Shown here in pieces: positions 1 to 7,370 of a stretch of DNA of 37,407 nucleotides. Source of the stretch: an uncultured Lachnospiraceae bacterium. GTDB lineage: Bacteria > Bacillota > Clostridia > Lachnospirales > Lachnospiraceae. The stretch lies in the NCBI GenBank assembly GCA_947589155.1, contig CANQBH010000052.1, forward strand, positions 1 to 37,407, written 5' to 3'. The translations under genes and the position numbers were made by a program. The notes under the pieces were generated by a model that was not told the DNA's origin, searched no databases, and was given only the letters and a program-made list of their open reading frames with translations. Position 1 is the stretch's first letter, and each line of letters begins with the position of its first letter.

Positions 1-71
1 TCATCCGCGGCCACTTTATTCGGGATCAGGGAGTCCAATCCTTTTCCTAAACCGTTCTTTTTCCCTGCCAT
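1..71 (-). CDS. parB: ParB chromosome-partitioning protein, N-terminal fragment
   Basis: Only the first 23 codons are inside the window; the gene runs off the left edge. The translation begins MAGKKNGLGKGLDSLIPNK, the basic, glycine-rich N-terminus shared by ParB/Spo0J proteins (GLGKGLDxLIP). ParB binds parS, spreads as a CTP-dependent clamp and stimulates ParA. The ATG lies 5 bases after the parA stop codon, and an AGGACG-type ribosome binding site sits over the end of parA, so the two are cotranscribed. Two perfect parS sites lie just upstream of parA. The DNA-binding domain is not visible, so identity rests on the N-terminal motif and context. Confidence 0.93.
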   Translation of the reverse strand, partial: MAGKKNGLGKGLDSLIPNKVAAD

Positions 72-76
72 AATTT

Positions 77-853
77 TCAGTCGTCCTTTCTCTCTATGAT
101 TTCCTTGGCCAGATTCCGATAACTTTCCGCTCCGGCGGATTTCGGATCATACAAACTGATCGGTAGACCATGGGACGGCGCTTCCGCCAGACGCACGTTT
201 CGCGGAATGATCGTCTGATAAACTTTCGTGTTCAGATTTTCTTTGACCGTGTCCACGACATCGGACGACAGGTTTGTTCTGGCGTCGTACATGGTAAAAA
301 CAACGCCGTCGATCTTCAACTTAGGATTCAATCTCTCCTGAACCAGATCGATTGTATGTATCAACTGACTGATACCTTCCAGCGCATAGTACTCGCACTG
401 GATCGGAACCAGAACCGAATCCGCCGTCGTCATTGCATTCACGGTAAGCATATTCAGTGACGGCGGACAATCGATGATGATAAAATCAAAATCATCCCGA
501 ATATAGTCTACCTCATTCTTCAAAATATACTCTTTTTCATTGATACCCAAGAGTTCGATCTCCGCTCCCGCGAGATTGACGTTAGAGGTAATGATCGTCA
601 GATTGTCAATATTGGATACCTTCGTCATGCTTTCTTTGATCGTACACTCATTCAGCATTAACTCATAAACGGTATTTTCAATTTCATTTTTGTCGATTCC
701 AAATCCGCTGCTGGTATTTCCCTGCGGATCCAGATCGATCACCAAAACTTTCTTTCCCAGTTCTGCCAGACAGGCGGAAAGGTTGATGGCCGTCGTCGTC
801 TTTCCCACGCCGCCCTTCTGATTTGCGATTGCGATAATTCTTCCTTTGCTCAT
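77..853 (-). CDS. parA: ParA/Soj chromosome-partitioning ATPase
   Basis: A 258-residue ParA-family ATPase of usual length. It acts with ParB and parS in origin segregation; in Bacillus the homologue Soj also regulates DnaA. The deviant Walker A motif KGGVGKTT is at residues 13-20, Walker A' is in VLVIDLDPQGN (about 37-47), and Walker B is in the FIIIDCPPS stretch near residue 125. The ATG at 853 is preceded by AAAAGGAA, and a good extended -10 promoter lies about 40 bases upstream. It is the first gene of a parA-parB unit reading away from the origin. Confidence 0.97.
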   Translation of the reverse strand: MSKGRIIAIANQKGGVGKTTTAINLSACLAELGKKVLVIDLDPQGNTSSGFGIDKNEIENTVYELMLNECTIKESMTKVSNIDNLTIITSNVNLAGAEIELLGINEKEYILKNEVDYIRDDFDFIIIDCPPSLNMLTVNAMTTADSVLVPIQCEYYALEGISQLIHTIDLVQERLNPKLKIDGVVFTMYDARTNLSSDVVDTVKENLNTKVYQTIIPRNVRLAEAPSHGLPISLYDPKSAGAESYRNLAKEIIERKDD

Positions 854-899
854 ACTTTTTCCTTTTCTTTCTTTTTCATCTTCTATTTACGCTTTTGTC

Positions 900-928
900 A
901 TTATAGCACTTTACCCGTTCCATTTCTA
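900..928 (-). promoter_or_regulatory. Promoter of parA-parB (extended -10)
   Basis: On the minus strand there is TATAAT at 900-905 preceded by TGC, giving an extended -10 TGCTATAAT. A partial -35 TAGAAA lies at 923-928 with a 17-base spacer. The predicted transcript would have a leader of about 40 bases before the parA ATG at 853. Confidence 0.7.
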
Positions 929-995
929 CCTGTTTTCTTTTGGAAATCCGCTCAGAATACGAGATACCACTACATCTAGTTTACGATTCGGATAA

Positions 996-1011
996 TGTTT
1001 CACGTGAAACA
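996..1011. promoter_or_regulatory. parS: parS centromere site 1
   Basis: TGTTTCACGTGAAACA is a perfect 16-bp palindrome identical to the well-known bacterial parS consensus bound by ParB/Spo0J. It lies in the gap between parA and the coiled-coil gene, as expected for origin-proximal parS. Confidence 0.97.
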
Positions 1012-1084
1012 TTCGATAAAGAAAATCTTTTCTCCACTACTTTTAGCTTAATAAAAAAATTTCAACACAAAATCTTGTAAAAAT

Positions 1085-1121
1085 AGAAAAAAGAAAAGGA
1101 ATGTTTCACGTGAAACATTCC
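1085..1121 (-). terminator. Terminator-like hairpin formed by extended parS 2
   Basis: Read on the minus strand, the 24-bp palindrome at 1098-1121 can fold as a 10-bp stem with an ACGT loop. It is followed directly by TTTTCTTTTTTC. It sits 19 bases past the stop codon of the coiled-coil gene, where an intrinsic terminator is expected. Whether it terminates in vivo is inference. Confidence 0.6.
1102..1117. promoter_or_regulatory. parS: parS centromere site 2
   Basis: This is a second perfect TGTTTCACGTGAAACA, 106 bp from the first. Here the palindrome extends to 24 bp (1098-1121) by GGAA/TTCC flanks. The two sites together would form a ParB loading centre. Confidence 0.97.
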
Positions 1122-1139
1122 CTGACGAAAATCCTATAT

Positions 1140-1565
1140 CTAGTGTGTTTGAATTTTTTGAAGGATATTTTCCAATTCGGTCTTTGCCCGATAAGGATCG
1201 GAAAGGATATATTGGCAGATCGTTTTCAATGAAAAAGACATATCATTTTCTATATGTACCTCCGCGATAGCCTGCTGCAATTCCAAAAGCCGTTCTTCCA
1301 GTTTTTTAATTTTACCGTCCAAAGTGTCCCGCTTATCGTAAAGAGAAGAAAGAGCCGTCTCCACTTCTTTGATCTTTTCTTCGTTACCGTTGACCGTCTC
1401 TCGCGGAGAAAATCCGGTGACGTAAACTTTTTCTTCGTCCTTCATCATCTGTAAGAATTTTTCATTTTCTCTGATTCGGCTGAGGATCAGATCATAGTCT
1501 TCCTTTAACTCCATCGTTTCAGCGGTAAGTTCTTCTCTGTATTTTTCTAAAAATGAAAGTACCAT
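1140..1565 (-). CDS. Hypothetical coiled-coil protein beside parS
   Basis: A 141-residue protein I do not recognise. It is highly charged (Glu/Lys rich), with heptad-like stretches over about residues 10-45 and 60-105, so it is predicted to be mostly coiled coil. It has no signal peptide, membrane segment or cysteine motif. The start is the ATG at 1565 because AGGAGGT at 1573-1579 lies 7 bases before it; a TTG two codons earlier would be only one base from that site. It lies between parA and rsmG, flanked downstream by parS sites, and its 3' end is followed by the parS hairpin. A role in origin organisation is possible but only guilt by location. Confidence 0.8.
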   Translation of the reverse strand: MVLSFLEKYREELTAETMELKEDYDLILSRIRENEKFLQMMKDEEKVYVTGFSPRETVNGNEEKIKEVETALSSLYDKRDTLDGKIKKLEERLLELQQAIAEVHIENDMSFSLKTICQYILSDPYRAKTELENILQKIQTH

Positions 1566-1593
1566 CGGCAAGACCTCCTATCACTTTACCAGT

Positions 1594-1599
1594 ATTATA
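1594..1599 (-). promoter_or_regulatory. Possible -10 element for the coiled-coil gene
   Basis: A TATAAT is on the minus strand 28 bases upstream of the ATG at 1565. The -35 region 17 bases further up (TTTTTC) is poor, so this is tentative. It is arranged back to back with the plus-strand promoter at 1626-1654. Confidence 0.4.
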
Positions 1600-1625
1600 A
1601 CAGATAAAAGAGAAAAGAAAAATAT

Positions 1626-1654
1626 TTGATAAGATGTATAAAGTAAACTATAAT
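1626..1654 (+). promoter_or_regulatory. Promoter of the hydrolase-like gene
   Basis: TTGATA at 1626-1631, a 17-base spacer and TATAAT at 1649-1654 give a near-consensus SigA-type promoter. The start codon at 1698 follows after AGAGG at 1686-1690. Confidence 0.85.
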
Positions 1655-1697
1655 AAAGATACTATAAAGAAGCGAATTTTTAATAAGAGGTAAACGT

Positions 1698-2630
1698 ATG
1701 GCAAAGAAACATTCCCTTTTCAAAACATTGCTGGCAGGGCTTGCGGCGCTTTATGCAAGCAATCTTATCATTGACCGCGCGGCAAAAGAAAAAAAGATGT
1801 GCAGCAGCAACAAAGGACGTTTCTATTCTTTTCGGGAAGGAGAGATCTATTACACGAAACACGGCGAAGGATCGCCCGTTCTCCTGATCCATCAGATGGA
1901 TCCGTGCAGTTCTTCTTATGAATGGTCAAAAGTCTACTATCCTCTTTCAAAAAATCATACCGTATATTGTCTGGATCTTCTCGGCTGCGGTCAGTCGGAC
2001 AAACCGCAGATGACATATACCAACTATCTTTATGTCCAACTGATCCGCGACTTCGTCCGCGATATGATAAAAGAAAAAACAGACGTCGTCGTCTCCGCGG
2101 ATTCCGCCTCGTTCGTTGTCATGGCAAACCATCTGGATCCCTCACTGTTTGACCGCGTGATCTTGATCAACCCGTGCGATCCAAAAAAAATGAGTTTTGA
2201 AACGACGCCGCTTCAAATGGTCATCAAAAAGATCCTGTTTCTTCCGCTGATTGGGAATTCGCTCTACAATTATTTTGTCAGTGAAAAGAAGATACGAAGA
2301 AAATTTGTCCGCGAATATTTCTATGGGCGCGCAGAAGAACGATATGTCATGACCTATTATCAATCGGCGCACGCAAAGTACGATCAGGGACGCTATCTCT
2401 ATGCAAGCAAAACCTGTAACTATACCAATATCGATATGTCGATCGGCCTGAAAGAAAAGACGAATCTTTTCATGATAGAAAGCGAACAGAAACACGCAAA
2501 GAAGATCGTAGAAAATTATCATAAGATCAATGATAAGATCCATGTCACCTATCTGTCAAAAGCAAATCTTCTTCCTCAACTTGAAAAAGAAGATTTTTCA
2601 CAGACGCTTGAAGAACTGCTTGAAAAATAA
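1698..2630 (+). CDS. Alpha/beta-hydrolase fold protein, atypical active site, membrane-anchored N-terminus
   Basis: A 310-residue alpha/beta-hydrolase family protein. A hydrophobic segment at about residues 8-24 suggests an N-terminal anchor or uncleaved signal. The fold shows in VLLIHQMDP (61-69, the oxyanion-hole HG region), YCLDLLGCGQSDKP (90-103) and the strand VVVSADSASF (130-139). The nucleophile elbow, usually GxSxG, reads A134-D-S136-A-S138: the serine is kept but both glycines are lost. Near the C-terminus the usual GHLPQLEKP motif reads ANLLPQLEKE, so the expected catalytic histidine is absent. It is the only plus-strand gene left of oriC, has its own strong promoter and converges on rsmG. 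Substrate unknown; it may be non-catalytic. Confidence 0.85.
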   Translation: MAKKHSLFKTLLAGLAALYASNLIIDRAAKEKKMCSSNKGRFYSFREGEIYYTKHGEGSPVLLIHQMDPCSSSYEWSKVYYPLSKNHTVYCLDLLGCGQSDKPQMTYTNYLYVQLIRDFVRDMIKEKTDVVVSADSASFVVMANHLDPSLFDRVILINPCDPKKMSFETTPLQMVIKKILFLPLIGNSLYNYFVSEKKIRRKFVREYFYGRAEERYVMTYYQSAHAKYDQGRYLYASKTCNYTNIDMSIGLKEKTNLFMIESEQKHAKKIVENYHKINDKIHVTYLSKANLLPQLEKEDFSQTLEELLEK

Positions 2631-2647
2631 AAGTTTCACATGAAACT
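2622..2647 (-). terminator. parS-like imperfect palindrome, likely terminator of the rsmG operon
   Basis: AGTTTCACATGAAACT at 2632-2647 differs from the parS consensus at three of sixteen positions. On the minus strand it forms a 6-bp stem (AGTTTC/GAAACT) with a 4-base loop and is followed by TTTTATTTTTC. It begins at the rsmG stop codon, so it probably terminates the mnmE-mnmG-rsmG transcript. Weak ParB binding is a secondary possibility. Confidence 0.5.
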
Positions 2648-3372
2648 CAAAGACCCAAAGGACTCTTTGAAGGCGTTCCGGCTTTCCGCGGATATGCCTT
2701 CGGGGTCTTTTTTTTCTTATCGATCACAATGAAGGATCTTTGCAGATCGCTTTCCGGCAAAAGAAAACGGTAGACCTGACGGACCTCTCCGCCCAACAGT
2801 TCGATCCCCTTTTTTCCCGCCGCAAGTTCTTCATCAATGTCCGAGGATTTATAGGAAATAAACCTTCCGCCTTCTTTTACAAACGGGAGACAGTACTCGG
2901 AAAGCGTTGTAATATTTGCCACTGCACGAGAAACACATAGGTCATAATGTTCACGATATAATGAATTTCTCGATATTTCTTCCGCCCGTCCATGAACAGC
3001 ACAGATCTTTTCCAATCCCAGAGACGAGATCACCTCGTCTAAGAATTTCACCCGCTTTTGCAGAGAATCCAAGAGCGTGATCTTTAATTCCGGAAACGCG
3101 ATCTTTAACGGGATCCCCGGAAATCCGGCGCCCGTGCCAAGATCAAGAAGATTCCTTTCCTTATTAAGATCCTCGATCAGGCAGAGCGAAAGGCTGTCCA
3201 GAAAATGTTTTACGATCACCTCGTCAAATTCCGTGATCGCCGTCAGATTCATCACGCGGTTTTTTTCCACGAGCATTTCATAAAACAGATAGAACTTATC
3301 AAACTGCTCTGCGGAAAGATCGATATGTAGTTGTTCCAAACCTCTTTGAAACGTATCCGATTGATATTTCAT
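2647..3372 (-). CDS. rsmG: 16S rRNA (guanine527-N7)-methyltransferase
   Basis: A 241-residue RsmG (GidB), the SAM-dependent enzyme that makes m7G527 in the 530 loop of 16S rRNA. The SAM-binding motif LDLGTGAGFPGIPLKI is clear (about residues 96-111), followed by ITLLDSLQKRVKFL and the CVSRAVA motif. The C-terminal tail is unusually basic (KKKKTPKAYPRKAGTPSKS), which may help RNA binding. It follows mnmG by 19 bases in the conserved mnmE-mnmG-rsmG operon. Loss of this enzyme gives low-level streptomycin resistance in several bacteria. Confidence 0.97.
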   Translation of the reverse strand: MKYQSDTFQRGLEQLHIDLSAEQFDKFYLFYEMLVEKNRVMNLTAITEFDEVIVKHFLDSLSLCLIEDLNKERNLLDLGTGAGFPGIPLKIAFPELKITLLDSLQKRVKFLDEVISSLGLEKICAVHGRAEEISRNSLYREHYDLCVSRAVANITTLSEYCLPFVKEGGRFISYKSSDIDEELAAGKKGIELLGGEVRQVYRFLLPESDLQRSFIVIDKKKKTPKAYPRKAGTPSKSPLGL

Positions 3373-3391
3373 TTTTTCTCTTTCCTTATCA

Positions 3392-5275
3392 TCAAAGATC
3401 GCGATGATAACTTTCCAGATAAACGAGCAAAACCGAGATATCCGCCGGTGAGACGCCGGATATTCTTGAAGCCTGCCCGATGTTCAGCGGCCTGAGCGCG
3501 GTCAGTTTCTGCCGCGCCTCGATCCGGAGATTGGAGATCTTTTGATAATCGATATCCTCCGGAATCTTTTTTGACTCGATCTTCTTAAAATGTTCCACCT
3601 GTCTCTGCTGCCGGAGAATATAGCCCTCGTATTTGACATGGATATTCACCTGCTCCGCGATCTCCGGATGCAGTTTCGGGCGCTGCGGATCGATTGGCGA
3701 AAGACGCATATAATCCAGTTCCGGCCGGCGTATCAGATCCGCAAGCGTGACTCCGCTCTGGAGAGGAACGCTTCCCTGTGATTCCAAAAAAGAATTGACT
3801 TTCTGATTCGCCCCGACAGTGACGCTGCTCACCCTCTCCACTTCTGCGGAGATTTTTTTCTTCTTTTCCATCACCCATTCATAGCGTTCCTTCGAGATCA
3901 ATCCGATCCGATAACCGATCGGCGTCAGCCGAAGATCCGCGTTGTCCTGCCGAAGCAGCAGGCGGTACTCCGCCCGGGACGTCATCATGCGGTACGGTTC
4001 ATGGTTTTCTTTTGTAACAAGATCATCGATCAGAACGCCGATATAAGACTGCGAACGATCCAAGATCAGAGGCTCCCTGCCCGATATCTCCATCGCGGCA
4101 TTGATTCCCGCGATCAATCCCTGACACGCGGCTTCTTCATACCCGCTGCTGCCGTTAAACTGTCCTCCGCTGAAAAGCCCCTTGATCTTCTTAAATTCTA
4201 AAGTGGCGTAAAGCTGGTTGGCGTTGATACAGTCATATTCGATCGCATACGCATTCCTGACGATCTTTGCATGTTCCAGACCCGGGACCGTCCGATACAT
4301 TTCGTACTGCACATCTTCCGGAAGCGAACTGCTCATGCCTCCGATATACATCTCGTTCGTATAACGGCCTTCGGGCTCGACAAACAACTGATGGCGGTCC
4401 TTATCCGAAAACCGCACGACTTTATCTTCGATCGAAGGACAATACCTCGGCCCCGTCCCTTCGATCACGCCGGAATAGATCGGCGACCGGTCCAGATTGT
4501 CCCTGATGATCTGGTGCGTCTTTTCATTGGTATAGGTCAGATAGCATTTCACCTGATCGATCTGCACCTGATCGGGATCCGTGGTAAACGAAAACGGGAC
4601 GACCCTTTCATCTCCCAACTGTTCCTGCATTTTACTGTAATCGATCGTGGATCCGTCCATTCTTGCCGGCGTCCCCGTTTTGAAGCGGAGCATTTCGATT
4701 CCGAGTTTTTCCAGAGACGCGGTCAGATGATCCGCCGCCTTCAATCCGTTCGGGCCGGTATGTTCGATCACGTCTCCATACAGACAGCGCGCGCGGAGAT
4801 ACGTTCCGGTACAAAGGATACAGGCCTTCGCATGATAAACAGCGCCCGAGACCGTCTTAACCCCTTCTACTTTACCTTCTTCAACCAAAATCTCAGAGAC
4901 TTCAGCCTGACGCAGAAAAAGATGAGGCGTTTCCTGAAGCGTTTTTCTCATTTCAAGACTATACATGGCCTTATCGGCCTGCGCGCGCAGCGAATGAACC
5001 GCCGGCCCTTTGGAACGGTTCAACATCTTCGACTGGATAAACGTCTTGTCGATATTGATTCCCATTTGTCCGCCGAGGGCGTCGATCTCCCGAACAAGAT
5101 GCCCTTTGGAACTTCCGCCGATATTTGGATTGCACGGCATGAGCGCCACGCTGTCCATGCTGACGGTAAAAAGAATAGTCTCCATTCCCAGCCTTGCGCA
5201 GGCAAGCGCGGCTTCGCATCCGGCATGACCGGCGCCGACGACAACCACGTCATAATTTTCTTCTATCACTGGCAT
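3392..5275 (-). CDS. mnmG: tRNA uridine-5-carboxymethylaminomethyl modification enzyme MnmG (GidA)
   Basis: A 627-residue FAD-binding MnmG of usual length. With MnmE it installs the (carboxymethyl)aminomethyl group on wobble U34 of tRNAs reading split codon boxes. The dinucleotide-binding motif [13 protein letters not shown] is at residues 10-22, followed by [24 protein letters not shown] and, later, the [18 protein letters not shown] region, all family signatures. A GGGGAAG ribosome binding site precedes the ATG at 5275. The stop of mnmE lies 9 bases upstream, so the pair is translationally linked. Confidence 0.98.
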   Translation of the reverse strand: MPVIEENYDVVVVGAGHAGCEAALACARLGMETILFTVSMDSVALMPCNPNIGGSSKGHLVREIDALGGQMGINIDKTFIQSKMLNRSKGPAVHSLRAQADKAMYSLEMRKTLQETPHLFLRQAEVSEILVEEGKVEGVKTVSGAVYHAKACILCTGTYLRARCLYGDVIEHTGPNGLKAADHLTASLEKLGIEMLRFKTGTPARMDGSTIDYSKMQEQLGDERVVPFSFTTDPDQVQIDQVKCYLTYTNEKTHQIIRDNLDRSPIYSGVIEGTGPRYCPSIEDKVVRFSDKDRHQLFVEPEGRYTNEMYIGGMSSSLPEDVQYEMYRTVPGLEHAKIVRNAYAIEYDCINANQLYATLEFKKIKGLFSGGQFNGSSGYEEAACQGLIAGINAAMEISGREPLILDRSQSYIGVLIDDLVTKENHEPYRMMTSRAEYRLLLRQDNADLRLTPIGYRIGLISKERYEWVMEKKKKISAEVERVSSVTVGANQKVNSFLESQGSVPLQSGVTLADLIRRPELDYMRLSPIDPQRPKLHPEIAEQVNIHVKYEGYILRQQRQVEHFKKIESKKIPEDIDYQKISNLRIEARQKLTALRPLNIGQASRISGVSPADISVLLVYLESYHRDL

Positions 5276-5284
5276 GTTCTTCCC

Positions 5285-6661
5285 CTACTTTCCGGTACAG
5301 AATTTTGAAAAAATCTCATTCACTAGATCATCTTCCACCGATTCCCCAATGATATTTCCCAGCGCTTCATATGCGTCCATCAGATCGATCGACAGAAAAT
5401 CCTCCGGCATATCGTTTTTGATGCTCTCCATCACGTTCGACAGGCTTTTCTTCGCCTCCGCCATCGAGGCGGTCTGCCTCGCGTTCGCTAAAAAGACTTC
5501 GTTATCGTCCGCCAATCTGCCGGAAAAGAATAATTCTTTGATCGTTTTCTGCAGAAGATCGGCGCCCTCTCCCGTTTTTGCGGAAAAAGGGAGAACCGGC
5601 GCGGACAAAACGTTTTTGATTTTGCTTTCGTCCGCCGCGGGCGCAAGATCCGACTTGTTGAAAAGAACGATGACGTTCTTTTCCTTGATTCTTTCCATGA
5701 TGGAAAAATCGTTTTCGTCAAGCGGCAAAGAAGCGTCCGCAACATAAAGGATCAAATCGGCGTCTTCAATCGAATCATAAGAACGCTGAACACCGATCTT
5801 TTCAACGGCGTCTTTTGTATCGCGGATCCCCGCGGTATCGATCAGACGCAGCATGATTCCCTGAAATAAGATCTGTTCTTCCAGAAGATCGCGGGTCGTT
5901 CCTTCGATCTCCGTAACGATCGCCCTCTCTTTCTTCGCCATGAAATTCAAAAGAGAAGACTTTCCGACATTCGGCTTCCCGACGATCACCGTTTTAATGC
6001 CTTCTTTGATCAGCGCGCCTTCTTCGGAAGTGGAAACAAAATAAGAGACTTTATCGTAGATCTTTTCTATTTTTGGCAGAAGGACCTCATAATATCCTTC
6101 AAGATCATAATGTTCCGGATCGTCAAGCGCCGATTCGATATGCGCGATCTCATAAAGAAGTTCTTCCCGAAGCAGACGGATCTGCTTGGAAAGACGGCCC
6201 TGAAGAAGGTTCATGGAATTTTTGAGCGCCGCGTTATTTTTTGATCCGATCAGATCCATAACGGATTCCGCCTGAGAAAGATCGATCCTCCCATTCAAAA
6301 AAGCGCGCTTCGTAAATTCTCCGGGATCCGCAACCCGAATATTCAGTTCCGTAACGGTTTTTAAGATCTTCTGCATAAGAAACGCGCCGCCGTGGCAATC
6401 GATCTCCACCGTATCTTCCCGCGTATAGGTGCGGGGCGCGCGCATGACCAATACCATGACCTCGTCGATCACGGTATCCTGCCAAACGATATGCCCGTAG
6501 TGTATAGTATGGCTCTGCGCCTCCGAAAGTTTTTCTTTTCCCCGAAAGATCCGGTCGATCTTTTCGATTGAATTCGGCCCGCTGATACGGATCACGCCGA
6601 TTCCCGCCTGACTCATCGCGCTGGCGATCGCGCAGATCGTATCAAAATGATGATCCTGCAT
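5285..6661 (-). CDS. mnmE: tRNA modification GTPase MnmE (TrmE)
   Basis: A GTPase partner of MnmG in U34 tRNA modification; it binds a folate one-carbon donor and dimerises through its G domain. The N-terminal TrmE domain starts DTICAIASAMSQAGIGVIRISGP. The G domain has GKPNVGKSS (G1), TRDLLEEQ, DTAG and FNKSDL. The C-terminus ends FCTGK, equivalent to the conserved C-x-GK motif that acts in the reaction. I place the start at the ATG at 6661 (458 residues): GGAG lies 7 bases upstream. An in-frame ATG at 6694 would add 11 residues but falls inside the loop of a terminator hairpin and has no ribosome binding site. Confidence 0.96.
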   Translation of the reverse strand: MQDHHFDTICAIASAMSQAGIGVIRISGPNSIEKIDRIFRGKEKLSEAQSHTIHYGHIVWQDTVIDEVMVLVMRAPRTYTREDTVEIDCHGGAFLMQKILKTVTELNIRVADPGEFTKRAFLNGRIDLSQAESVMDLIGSKNNAALKNSMNLLQGRLSKQIRLLREELLYEIAHIESALDDPEHYDLEGYYEVLLPKIEKIYDKVSYFVSTSEEGALIKEGIKTVIVGKPNVGKSSLLNFMAKKERAIVTEIEGTTRDLLEEQILFQGIMLRLIDTAGIRDTKDAVEKIGVQRSYDSIEDADLILYVADASLPLDENDFSIMERIKEKNVIVLFNKSDLAPAADESKIKNVLSAPVLPFSAKTGEGADLLQKTIKELFFSGRLADDNEVFLANARQTASMAEAKKSLSNVMESIKNDMPEDFLSIDLMDAYEALGNIIGESVEDDLVNEIFSKFCTGK

Positions 6662-6672
6662 ATTTTTTCTCC

Positions 6673-6714
6673 AAAAAAAGGGTTTTGTCTCCATACATTA
6701 TGAAGACAAAACCC
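6673..6714 (-). terminator. Rho-independent terminator between jag and mnmE
   Basis: A perfect 11-bp stem (GGGTTTTGTCT at 6680-6690 pairing with AGACAAAACCC at 6704-6714), a 13-base loop, then seven U on the minus strand. It ends about 11 bases before the mnmE start codon, leaving no room for a new promoter. mnmE must therefore be expressed by read-through or from a promoter inside jag, so the hairpin may act as an attenuator. Confidence 0.85.
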
Positions 6715-6734
6715 AAAGATTTCAAGTACTTCTC

Positions 6735-7358
6735 TTATTTCTTCAATGTAACGACCACATGACGGTAAGGTTCTTCCCCTTCGGAATGTGTCACCACATA
6801 TTTGTCGCCCTGCAGTGCGGAATGAATGATCCTGCGCTCGTAAGGATTCATTGCTTCCAGAGAGACCGGCCGCTTTGTCCTCTTTACTTTGTAAGCGACA
6901 TTCTTTGCCAGATTTTCAAGAGTCTCTTTTCTTCTTCTCCGGTAATCTTCGGTATCGATCTTAACGCGAAGATAAGAATCCGTTTTACGGTTCAGCGCGA
7001 GGTTTGCAAGATACTGAAGGGAATCCAGAGTTTGTCCGCGTTTTCCGATCAAAACTCCCATCTCCGGCCCTTTTAAGTCAACGTCAATCACGCCTTCGAT
7101 CTCGTCAAACTTCGTGGTGATCTCCACTTCCAGATCCATCTTTTCAAAAACATCGGACAGAAACTTTACAACGATGTCTTCCTGAGACATCTTCTTTGCC
7201 ACCTTGATTACGGCATCCTTGCTGCCGAATCCGAGGATGCCCGCGCTTCCTTTTTCAATGACTTCATACTCGATCTGATCGCTGGTAGTTCCTAAAGCAA
7301 CCAGCGCGTTTGTCAACGCATCGTCTACTGTTTTGCCGCTAAATTCAACAAATTCCAT
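6735..7358 (-). CDS. jag: RNA-binding protein Jag/KhpB (Jag-N, KH and R3H domains)
   Basis: A 207-residue Jag (KhpB/EloR), a cytoplasmic RNA-binding protein linked to control of cell elongation and division in Gram-positives. The Jag-N domain covers about residues 1-50 (VEFSGKTVDDAL and GSAGILGFGSKDA). The KH domain has the GxxG loop G105-K-R-G108. The R3H motif is R175-R-I-I-H179 near the C-terminus. It lies 12 bases after yidC, the normal yidC-jag linkage, and is followed by a strong terminator, making it the last gene of the rpmH-rnpA-yidD-yidC-jag unit. Confidence 0.96.
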   Translation of the reverse strand: MEFVEFSGKTVDDALTNALVALGTTSDQIEYEVIEKGSAGILGFGSKDAVIKVAKKMSQEDIVVKFLSDVFEKMDLEVEITTKFDEIEGVIDVDLKGPEMGVLIGKRGQTLDSLQYLANLALNRKTDSYLRVKIDTEDYRRRRKETLENLAKNVAYKVKRTKRPVSLEAMNPYERRIIHSALQGDKYVVTHSEGEEPYRHVVVTLKK

Positions 7359-7370
7359 GATAAAACCCTC

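Noticed and set aside
4271-5308. Long plus-strand open frame (345 codons) opposite mnmG
   Set aside because: It is antisense to an unambiguous mnmG and lacks a ribosome binding site. Its composition is rich in Arg, His, Phe and Ile, as expected for an antisense shadow.
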